From: Oscillospiraceae bacterium
GTDB taxonomy: Bacteria; Bacillota; Clostridia; Oscillospirales; Oscillospiraceae
Direction of reading: 5' to 3'
DNA length: 6,219 nt
Assembly (NCBI GenBank): GCA_016296045.1
Contig: JAEDKB010000098.1
Span: 1-6,219 of the forward strand
The first letter of the stretch is position 1. Each line of letters begins with the position of its first letter. Shown here piece after piece: positions 1 through 6,219 of this stretch. Position numbers and translations under genes: made by a program. Below the pieces are notes generated by a model. That model was not told where the DNA came from. It was given only the letters and a program-made list of their open reading frames with translations, and searched no databases.

Positions 1-1542
<1,542 letters not shown>

Positions 1543-1583
1543 TATTAAAAGCATATATGCACTACGGGAAAGTCTTCAGTTTA

Positions 1584-1715
1584 TGTCATTCTGAGGAGCG
1601 CAGCGACGAAGAATCTTTTCCTTTTTTCCTATTTTGTCATTCTGAGGAACGAAGTGACGAAGAATCTTTTTTCTATCGATACCGTGAAGATCCTTCGCAT
1701 TCGCTCAGGATGACA
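1584..1715. repeat. 132-bp intergenic repeat unit, copy 2
   Basis: All 132 positions match copy 1, and the flanking bases differ on both sides, so the duplication boundary is exactly the repeat unit. Hairpin modules are at 1588-1614 (A), 1639-1665 (B) and 1690-1711 (C, inverted). Complete identity, including the linkers, points to a recent duplication or gene conversion rather than two old independent insertions. Confidence 0.93.
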
Positions 1716-1722
1716 GTTCTGT

Positions 1723-1734
1723 CTCAGGATGACA
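1723..1734. repeat. Isolated right terminus of the repeat family
   Basis: CTCAGGATGACA recurs 19 bp after the identical right end of copy 2 (1704-1715). It has no accompanying module, so it looks like the remnant of a further copy, or a small tandem slip at the element's edge, lying 15 bp from the remB stop codon. Confidence 0.6.
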
Positions 1735-1748
1735 TTTCTGACAGAGAT

Positions 1749-1994
1749 TTATTTGATGCGTCGTTCCAGAGCAGACGGGCTGAACTGCGTCAGATAAATG
1801 CGATTTAAGCCGAATTCTTCGGTCAGAATAAAGCTTTTCGGAAGGTCGTCGGAAATTGTTACAACCTCACCCTGCTGTTCCGCCTCGCGCAAAAAATTAC
1901 GGGTATGCTTTGACCAGGAGGTATTATCCAGGTCAAAAATTCCGATGATGGATCGTTCCCGCACGGCAAAATCCGCGCCGATGGACACATACAT
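1749..1994 (-). CDS. remB: RemB-like extracellular matrix regulator (DUF370)
   Basis: Small 81-residue protein of the DUF370/RemA-RemB family. In Bacillus subtilis the equivalent yaaB/remB lies between recF and gyrB, as here, and RemA and RemB have been linked to expression of biofilm matrix genes; RemA is a DNA-binding protein. Recognisable family pieces are an N-terminal strand [20 protein letters not shown] near residues 16-24, PKSFILTE near 52-59, and the C-terminal SPSALERR. The start ATG overlaps the recF stop by one base (TAATG) and is preceded by GGAG ten bases upstream, giving both coupling and its own ribosome site. Its cellular role in this organism is inferred from family only; Clostridia carry it without an obvious Bacillus-type matrix operon. 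After its stop the operon is interrupted by repeats. Confidence 0.88.
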   Translation of the reverse strand: MYVSIGADFAVRERSIIGIFDLDNTSWSKHTRNFLREAEQQGEVVTISDDLPKSFILTEEFGLNRIYLTQFSPSALERRIK

Positions 1995-3094
1995 TATAAA
2001 ATCGCTCCTTTTTCGACCCGAAGCACCTGACCAAGCTCCGTCAGGCGGTCGGTCTCGCAGCAGGTAATGAATACCTGACCGCTTTTGAGCTTGTTGAGCA
2101 CGAAATCCTGCCGTCCGGCATCCAGCTCGGAAAGCACGTCGTCCAGAAGCAGAATCGGCTCTTCTCCGCTGTCGCGCTTCATCAGCTCGCGTTCTGCCAG
2201 CTTAATGGAAATGGTCGCCGTTCTCGTCTGCCCCTGCGAGGCATAGAGATTGATCGGAAGACCGTTGAGCGCAGCTTCAAAATCGTCCTTATGCGGACCG
2301 GACAGGCATTGCGCGCTGTCCAGCTCCGCCCGTTCATGCATCGCCTGATGCTCCGCAAGCTTCTGGCGCAAAATGTCCGGCGGAGCAAACGGATCGTCAA
2401 TATTGGAAACCGTCTTATATTTGATCGTCAACTGTTCCGTGCCGCCGGAAAATTCGGTGTGGAATTCCGCAGCACATTCTTCGAGCGCCTTGAGAAATCG
2501 TGCCCGATAGGAGATAATCAGCGCGCCGACCTGCGCCATGCGCGTGTTATATTCCGGAAGCACCTCCAAAAGGGAGGGATTGTCCCTCCAATCCTTCAAA
2601 ACGGCGCTTTTCTGATCGAGCAGGCGGTTGTATTCCGAAAGCGCGGCGGCATAGTTGGGACGAAGCTGCATAATCACGTTATCGAGCAGACGGCGGCGCG
2701 GCGCTGCACCCTTTTTCAAAACGGATAAATCTTCGGGGCAGAACAGCACACTCGTCAGCACGCCGGCGATTCCGGCAGCCGTTTTCTGCTTGACGCCGTT
2801 GAGCCAAAGCTGGCGCGGACGTCTGCCCTCAAAGAGCAGAACCTTCAGCTCCTGCTCCCGTTCCTGCGAAAAGACCTTTGCGGAAAGCTCCGCAAATTCC
2901 GAGCCGAACAATAAAAGCTCATTTTCATGCTTTGCGCGGAACGCCTTTGCCGTAGACAGATAGAAGATGGCTTCCAGAAGATTTGTTTTGCCGTTGGCAT
3001 TGTCGCCGACGAGCAGATTGACTCCCGGAACAAATTCCGTATTCATTTCGGTATAGTTGCGGAAATTCCGCAGATACAGTCGATCAATCCGCAT
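1994..3094 (-). CDS. recF: DNA replication and repair protein RecF
   Basis: SMC-like ATPase of 366 residues, the usual RecF length. With RecO and RecR it helps load RecA on single-stranded gaps at damaged forks. The sequence opens with [14 protein letters not shown], typical of RecF. The Walker A motif is GDNANGKT (30-37), the ABC-type signature region is YASQGQTRT (about 284-292), and Walker B is [13 protein letters not shown] (about 313-325), followed by a C-terminal TCCETD switch region. SGPHKDDF (about 265-272) is another conserved family block. The start overlaps the end of yaaA by 11 bp, and no clear Shine-Dalgarno precedes it (TTGTGAAAC), so translation is probably coupled to yaaA. It ends in TAATG shared with remB. 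No truncation or missing motif is seen. Confidence 0.97.
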   Translation of the reverse strand: MRIDRLYLRNFRNYTEMNTEFVPGVNLLVGDNANGKTNLLEAIFYLSTAKAFRAKHENELLLFGSEFAELSAKVFSQEREQELKVLLFEGRRPRQLWLNGVKQKTAAGIAGVLTSVLFCPEDLSVLKKGAAPRRRLLDNVIMQLRPNYAAALSEYNRLLDQKSAVLKDWRDNPSLLEVLPEYNTRMAQVGALIISYRARFLKALEECAAEFHTEFSGGTEQLTIKYKTVSNIDDPFAPPDILRQKLAEHQAMHERAELDSAQCLSGPHKDDFEAALNGLPINLYASQGQTRTATISIKLAERELMKRDSGEEPILLLDDVLSELDAGRQDFVLNKLKSGQVFITCCETDRLTELGQVLRVEKGAIL

Positions 3095-3332
3095 GTTTCA
3101 CAAGATAGGTCACGCCGTCAAAGACGACTTTGTCACCGTCATAGAGCTTTTTGCCGCGCATCGTGCAGCTTTCGCCGTTGACGAGAACCTCACCGTTCTG
3201 AATCAGGTTTTTTGCCATACCGCCGGATTCGACGGCGTTTGCCAGCTTCAGAAAGCTTTCCAGCTTGATAAATTCCGTTGTGATAGGAACCGAAATATCC
3301 TTGTCGGACTTTCGACGAATTCTGATTTTCAT
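3084..3332 (-). CDS. yaaA: S4 RNA-binding domain protein, YaaA family
   Basis: An 82-residue protein of the S4-domain family found next to recF in Gram-positives (B. subtilis YaaA). Most of the protein is one S4 fold: [20 protein letters not shown] (21-40), then the loop NGEVLVNGE (46-54) and [13 protein letters not shown] (59-71). S4 domains bind structured RNA. A ribosome-associated role has been proposed for the family, but nothing in this sequence shows the target. A basic tail (KIRIRRK, 2-8) precedes the domain. It is 50 bp downstream of dnaN, with a weak site (CAGGTAC) before the ATG, and overlaps recF by 11 bp. It is unrelated to the peroxide-stress YaaA of E. coli, which shares only the name. 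Confidence 0.92.
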   Translation of the reverse strand: MKIRIRRKSDKDISVPITTEFIKLESFLKLANAVESGGMAKNLIQNGEVLVNGESCTMRGKKLYDGDKVVFDGVTYLVKHAD

Positions 3333-3382
3333 AAAAAAGTACCTGTTATTTTTGTGTAAAAGTGTTCGGTCAAATCAAAGCA

Positions 3383-4486
3383 TCAATGCAGACGGACGGG
3401 CAGAACCATATAGGAAAAGTCCGTCTTGTCGTCCACCGGCGTAAAGACGATGGGGCTCAGGCCGTTTTTCAGCTCCAGCGTGACCTCGGTGCTCGGAACG
3501 GCGCGCAGCGCGTCGAGCAGATAGCGGCAGTTAAAGCCGATCTCCAGCTCCTTGCCGTTGCCGGAAATGCTGCAGGTATCGTGCGCGGAACCGATGGTGT
3601 TGACGGTTTTAAAATCCGCCAGATTTTCCGTAAACAGGCAGCGAACCGGACTTTTGATTTTTTCGGAGACGATCAGGCTGACGCGCTCAATCGAGCTCAT
3701 GAGCTCCGATACATTCGCCGTCAGAATGATGGAATTGTCCGTCGGCACAACCCGGCGCCAGTCGATAAATTCGCCCTCCAAAATACGGCAGACGAGGGTT
3801 GCGTCGCCGATTTCAAACAGAATATGCTTATCGCCCAGGGTGAAAACGACCGGCTCCTCCGTCTCGGACAGAATTTTTTCCACCTCGCGCAGACCGGTTG
3901 CCGGAACGACAAATTTCATTTCCCGACCGATCGGTGTTTCACTGTGCCAGGTTCTGCGGGCAAGACGGAAGCTGTCCACCGCAACCATGGTGATGCCGTC
4001 GTCTCTGACCTCCATCAGACAGCCCGTGTGGATCGGACGCGCCTGATTTTCAGAGACGGAGAAAATCGTTCCGCCGATCATTTCACGCAGCGCATTTTGC
4101 GGAATGGAAATGCCCCGTTCCGAATTTACATCGGGCAGATCGGGATAATCCTCGGCATCCATCGCCGTAATTTTGAAGGAGGAAGCGCCGCCGCGGATGG
4201 AAACCTGCAGATTGCTGTCAACCTCGATGGTGACCTCATCATCCGGCAGCTTGCGGACAATATCAAAGAACAGGCGGGCGGGCATAACGCACAGACCCGC
4301 TTCGGTGACGGCAGCGGCGACCTTTACGGTGATACCGGTTTCCAGGTTGAAGCCGGTCAGTTGAACACCGATTCCCGCACGCAGCAAAATACCCTCCAGG
4401 CAGGGAATATTGCTCTTGGGAGATACGGTACGGCCGGCGACGGAGATCGCGGAAACCAGCAGTGCTTTTTCACAGGTGAATTTCAT
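3383..4486 (-). CDS. dnaN: DNA polymerase III beta subunit (sliding clamp)
   Basis: A 367-residue processivity clamp, the standard length for three tandem clamp domains (about 1-120, 121-245 and 246-367). The homodimer ring encircles DNA and tethers the replicative polymerase and other clamp-binding proteins. Visible family blocks are MKFTCEKALLVSAISVAGRTV at the N-terminus (first 21 residues), VAVDSFRLARR (168-178), matching the TDGHRLA region of E. coli, EGEFIDWRRVVP (237-248), and the C-terminal YMVLPVRL (359-366), which forms part of the peptide-binding pocket. The ATG at 4486 has GAGG eight bases upstream. It lies 240 bp after dnaA, a gap long enough for its own promoter and oriC elements. 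No frameshift or unusual gap is seen. Confidence 0.97.
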   Translation of the reverse strand: MKFTCEKALLVSAISVAGRTVSPKSNIPCLEGILLRAGIGVQLTGFNLETGITVKVAAAVTEAGLCVMPARLFFDIVRKLPDDEVTIEVDSNLQVSIRGGASSFKITAMDAEDYPDLPDVNSERGISIPQNALREMIGGTIFSVSENQARPIHTGCLMEVRDDGITMVAVDSFRLARRTWHSETPIGREMKFVVPATGLREVEKILSETEEPVVFTLGDKHILFEIGDATLVCRILEGEFIDWRRVVPTDNSIILTANVSELMSSIERVSLIVSEKIKSPVRCLFTENLADFKTVNTIGSAHDTCSISGNGKELEIGFNCRYLLDALRAVPSTEVTLELKNGLSPIVFTPVDDKTDFSYMVLPVRLH

Positions 4487-4532
4487 AACAGAAACCTCAC
4501 TTTCTTTCTCTCTAAATAGATAGGAAGGAAAT

Positions 4533-4560
4533 ATTTTAGTAGTAATTGTCAGTAGTGCAA
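4533..4560 (-). promoter_or_regulatory. Candidate dnaN promoter
   Basis: On the minus strand, TTGCAC (4555-4560) and TAAAAT (4533-4538) are separated by 16 bp, putting the start of transcription roughly 40 bases before the dnaN ATG. The -10 matches the sigma-A consensus at five of six positions, but the -35 only at three. The same -10 hexamer is used in the stronger dnaA promoter candidate. It overlaps the DnaA-trio-like track, so DnaA bound there could affect dnaN transcription (inference). Confidence 0.35.
4537..4555 (+). promoter_or_regulatory. DnaA-trio-like unwinding element
   Basis: The plus strand reads TAGTAGTAATTGTCAGTAG, that is 3'-GAT-5' trinucleotides when read away from the boxes, with a degenerate middle. 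In B. subtilis such trios lie beside the last DnaA box and guide DnaA onto single strands during opening. Here the nearest recognisable box (4566-4574) is 10 bp away, and a very weak one (4554-4562) abuts the trio. The orientation relative to the box cluster matches the known arrangement. Confidence 0.5.
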
Positions 4561-4657
4561 ACTTATGTGCAAAACCGGTCGCAAGCGTTGAAAATCAAGG
4601 CTTTGCAATTCACAGCCGCCTGTGCAGAGCTAAGAAAGTTATTGACAGGCGAGGTGC

Positions 4658-4678
4658 AAAAAAAACCGTTTTTCGGTT
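4658..4678 (-). terminator. Short intrinsic terminator-like hairpin after dnaA
   Basis: On the minus strand, AACCG pairs with CGGTT across a five-A loop, and the CGG is followed by eight T residues, giving a hairpin plus U tract about 50 bases after the dnaA stop. The stem is only five pairs, so termination is probably partial, letting some transcript continue to dnaN. It could equally be just an AT-rich part of the origin. Confidence 0.45.
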
Positions 4679-4685
4679 ATGCACA
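4677..4685 (+). promoter_or_regulatory. DnaA box, perfect (TTATGCACA)
   Basis: Exact match to TTATNCACA. Its first two bases are the last two bases of the terminator-like hairpin behind dnaA, so DnaA binding and hairpin formation share DNA. Confidence 0.8.
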
Positions 4686-4712
4686 GAAAAGTTTTGCACA
4701 ATCAACAGGCAA

Positions 4713-4721
4713 TGTGGATAA
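4713..4721 (-). promoter_or_regulatory. DnaA box, perfect (TTATCCACA)
   Basis: Exact match to the strongest E. coli-type box on the minus strand, five bases downstream of the dnaA stop codon. It is the outermost box of the cluster, facing opposite to the boxes at 4677 and 4692. Confidence 0.85.
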
Positions 4722-4726
4722 CTCAA

Positions 4727-6034
4727 TCAAAGACGGGATTCGATATTTGCGGTGATGTCGCGCAGATTATCGCGCAGACCGTTGGACGGATTGGCAAGCT
4801 CTTCCTCGACGCGGCGGATGCCGTAGAGCACGGTGGTGTGATTCTTGCCGAATTCCTTGGCAATGTCCGGCAGAGAAAGGCTTGTCATTTTGCGGATGAG
4901 GTACATCGCAACCTGACGGGCCTCTGCCGTGCCCTTTGTTTTTTGGGTGCTGCGCAGCGTGCTTTCCTCGATGGAATAAAAGCGGCAGACCTCGCTGATA
5001 ATCAGGCCGGGTGTTGCTTCCTTTTTTTCGCGGATAATCAGCTTAATCACACGGGAAACGTTCGTCACGTTGATTTCCCAGTGCTCCAGATCGTGATACG
5101 CCTTGATTTTCTTCACTGCGCCTTCGATCTGACGGACGTTGTTGGTCAGATTTTCGGCAATATAGTCACACACCTCGTCCGGCAGAGCCAGACCGAGGGA
5201 AAGTGCCTTGTTTTTCGTGATCGCCCAGCGTGTTTCGTAGTCGGGCGGCTGGATGTCCACAATCAGACCCCATTCAAAACGGGTGCGCAGACGGTCCTCC
5301 AGACGGAGCATATCGCTCGGCATACGGTCGGAGGTCAGAACGATCTGACGGTTGTTTTCGTGCAGGGAGTTAAAAGTGTGGAAGAATTCCTCCTGTGTCT
5401 GCTCCTTGCCGGCGATAAACTGAATATCGTCAATCAAAAACAGGTCGGCATTGCGGTATTTGTCGCGGAATTCAAAGTTTTTACCGCTGCGGACCGCTTC
5501 GATAAATTCATTGATAAACTGATCGCCCTTGATATAGACGATGTTGTAATCCGGATGCTTCTGCTGGATGCGGTTGGCGATGGCATAGAGCAGATGCGTT
5601 TTGCCCAAGCCGCTCTGTCCGTAGATAAACAGCGGATTGTAGGCGGAGGTTCGTTCCTCCGCGACGGCTTCGGCAGCGGAAAAGGCGTGCTTGTTGGACG
5701 AGCCGACAACAAAGGTATCAAAGGTGTAATCCGAATTGAATTCCACAAAGGTGCGGCGTTTTTTGTTCAGGGAGTATTGAGGAAATTCCTCCTCATCGAG
5801 AACGACCAGCTCAATTTCGGTCTGGAACTGATCGCGCATGGCTTCTTTAATCAGCTCGGTGTATCGGCTGGTAATCACGTCCTTGCGGAAGGGGGAGGGA
5901 GAGTAGATCACAAGCTTTTCTTCGTTCAGCTCCACGATCTCGGCATCGTCAAAATAGGACATGACAGCCGCCGACGGCGAGTGCTGTTCGAGGTAGGATA
6001 AAACACGCGACCAGACGTAGGCGTTGGAATACAT
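4727..6034 (-). CDS. dnaA: Chromosomal replication initiator DnaA
   Basis: AAA+ initiator of 435 residues that binds DnaA boxes, oligomerises with ATP, melts the origin and recruits the helicase. Domain I is about residues 1-80; the domain II linker is very short (about 80-100). The AAA+ domain carries Walker A GQSGLGKT (139-146), Walker B LFLIDDIQ (198-205), sensor 1 VLTSDR (232-237), the arginine-finger block RLEDRLRTRFEWG (244-256) and sensor 2 NNVRQIEGAV (298-307). Domain IV has RQVAMYLIRKMT (373-384) and the recognition helix FGKNHTTVLYG (395-405), in which N398 replaces the Asp common in the family. I chose ATG 6034 because AAAGGAG lies six bases upstream. An in-frame ATG at 6106 would add 24 low-complexity residues and put the promoter inside the gene. 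It heads the operon and probably regulates itself through nearby boxes. Confidence 0.97.
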   Translation of the reverse strand: MYSNAYVWSRVLSYLEQHSPSAAVMSYFDDAEIVELNEEKLVIYSPSPFRKDVITSRYTELIKEAMRDQFQTEIELVVLDEEEFPQYSLNKKRRTFVEFNSDYTFDTFVVGSSNKHAFSAAEAVAEERTSAYNPLFIYGQSGLGKTHLLYAIANRIQQKHPDYNIVYIKGDQFINEFIEAVRSGKNFEFRDKYRNADLFLIDDIQFIAGKEQTQEEFFHTFNSLHENNRQIVLTSDRMPSDMLRLEDRLRTRFEWGLIVDIQPPDYETRWAITKNKALSLGLALPDEVCDYIAENLTNNVRQIEGAVKKIKAYHDLEHWEINVTNVSRVIKLIIREKKEATPGLIISEVCRFYSIEESTLRSTQKTKGTAEARQVAMYLIRKMTSLSLPDIAKEFGKNHTTVLYGIRRVEEELANPSNGLRDNLRDITANIESRL

Positions 6035-6040
6035 GGCCGA

Positions 6041-6047
6041 CTCCTTT
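6041..6047 (-). promoter_or_regulatory. dnaA ribosome-binding site (decides the start)
   Basis: AAAGGAG on the minus strand, six bases before the ATG at 6034. No comparable site precedes the upstream in-frame ATG at 6106. Confidence 0.85.
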
Positions 6048-6068
6048 CCATGATATTTATTCTTATAA

Positions 6069-6097
6069 ATTTTACCACAAATGAAGCATAATTGCAA
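6069..6097 (-). promoter_or_regulatory. dnaA promoter with extended -10
   Basis: The minus strand has TTGCAA (6092-6097), a 17-bp spacer and TAAAAT (6069-6074), preceded by TGG, which makes an extended -10 (TGn). The predicted start near 6062 leaves a leader of about 28 bases containing the ribosome site. A poor DnaA-box-like sequence (TTTACCACA, 6071-6079, two mismatches) overlaps the -10. Confidence 0.65.
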
Positions 6098-6118
6098 CAC
6101 ATACATATTAAAAAAAGA

Positions 6119-6150
6119 ATTATTATTGCACAGGTCTGTGCAATAATAAT
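6119..6150. repeat. Perfect 15-bp inverted repeat upstream of dnaA
   Basis: Arms 6119-6133 and 6136-6150 are perfect reverse complements around a two-base GT centre. Each arm contains TATTGCACA (6124-6132 plus; 6137-6145 minus), which is two mismatches from the consensus DnaA box but one from the TTTTGCACA variant found twice in the origin gap. On the minus strand the repeat is followed by a T-rich run, so it also resembles a terminator hairpin. It lies about 20 bp upstream of the dnaA -35. Likely roles are a DnaA or other dimeric-repressor operator, or an insulator between divergent transcripts. Confidence 0.7.
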
Positions 6151-6165
6151 AAAAAACATTTTTAG

Positions 6166-6193
6166 TTGACTGTCATACTGCCGCAAATATGTT
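6166..6193 (+). promoter_or_regulatory. Possible divergent promoter leaving the window
   Basis: On the plus strand, TTGACT (6166-6171) and TATGTT (6188-6193) are 16 bp apart. The -35 is good and the -10 only fair. In many Firmicutes rpmH is transcribed away from dnaA at this position; the gene itself would start beyond 6219 and is not visible, so this is a weak call. I see nothing else in 6194-6219. Confidence 0.25.
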
Positions 6194-6219
6194 TTACCGC
6201 AGCCCCGACCCTGCCTTCC

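Larger units (their letters stand above)
4531..4721. other. oriC: Candidate replication origin (oriC) between dnaA and dnaN
   Basis: The gap contains a DnaA-box cluster and an AT-rich flank. Perfect boxes (TTATNCACA) are at 4713-4721 (minus) and 4677-4685 (plus). One-mismatch boxes are at 4692-4700 (plus, TTTTGCACA), 4639-4647 (plus, TTATTGACA) and 4566-4574 (minus, TTTTGCACA). Weaker two-mismatch sites are at 4606-4614, 4621-4629 and 4653-4661. On the dnaN side, 4537-4555 reads TAG TAG TAA ... GTAG on the plus strand, resembling the DnaA-trio element described in B. subtilis oriC, next to AT-rich AAATATTTTAG. The position between dnaA and dnaN is the known unwinding site in B. subtilis. Function is inferred. 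Confidence 0.75.

Noticed and set aside
1551..1560. GCATATATGC palindrome between the repeat copies as an operator
   Set aside because: A single 10-bp AT-rich palindrome is too weak to assign, and no promoter is seen beside it.
3362..4519. 385-codon plus-strand open frame opposite dnaN
   Set aside because: Codon-aligned antisense shadow of an intact dnaN, explained by the same codon avoidance.
4642..4647. TTGACA as a plus-strand -35 box
   Set aside because: No -10-like hexamer lies 16-18 bp downstream, and no plus-strand gene follows. It is better explained as part of a one-mismatch DnaA box.
4679..6001. 440-codon plus-strand open frame opposite dnaA
   Set aside because: Codon-aligned antisense shadow of dnaA. 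The minus-strand frame carries every AAA+ and DNA-binding motif.
6035..6106. 24-residue N-terminal extension of dnaA from ATG 6106
   Set aside because: No ribosome site precedes it, the extension is unlike DnaA domain I, and it would place the likely promoter inside the coding region.

Overview
This window is the dnaA-side chromosomal origin region of a bacterium, most likely a low-to-mid-GC Gram-positive of the class Clostridia (Oscillospiraceae/Ruminococcaceae-like). The evidence is the gene order dnaA, dnaN, yaaA (S4 protein), recF, remB (DUF370), gyrB, all on the minus strand, with a remB-type gene between recF and gyrB. Strong AGGAG-type ribosome-binding sites also fit. The family-level placement is inference; the gene order and the protein identities are read directly.

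Layout, in the direction of transcription (right to left). Positions 6035-6219 are the dnaA upstream region: a perfect 15-bp inverted repeat, the dnaA promoter with an extended -10, and a possible plus-strand promoter leaving the window. Next is dnaA (6034-4727). The dnaA-dnaN gap (4487-4726) looks like oriC: two perfect DnaA boxes, three one-mismatch boxes, a DnaA-trio-like track beside an AT-rich stretch, a short terminator-like hairpin behind dnaA, and a dnaN promoter. Then come dnaN (4486-3383), yaaA (3332-3084), recF (3094-1994, overlapping yaaA by 11 bp), and remB (1994-1749, overlapping the recF stop as TAATG). A 385-bp gap (1748-1364) is filled mostly by two identical 132-bp repeat units. 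Last is gyrB, whose first 454 codons run off the left edge.

The genes form one replication module. DnaA opens the origin, DnaN is the sliding clamp, RecF loads RecA at gapped or stalled forks, and GyrB is the ATPase/TOPRIM subunit of gyrase, which removes positive supercoils. YaaA and RemB are small conserved passengers of this operon.

No unknown protein system is visible; all six genes are recognisable housekeeping families. The least ordinary content is non-coding. The duplicated remB-gyrB repeat is built from six small hairpins with tandem G-A mismatches, GNA-type loops and compensatory base changes. The DnaA-box set has a local TTTTGCACA variant, and the DnaA recognition helix carries Asn where many family members have Asp. 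Three long plus-strand open frames are codon-aligned antisense shadows of gyrB, dnaN and dnaA and are not annotated.
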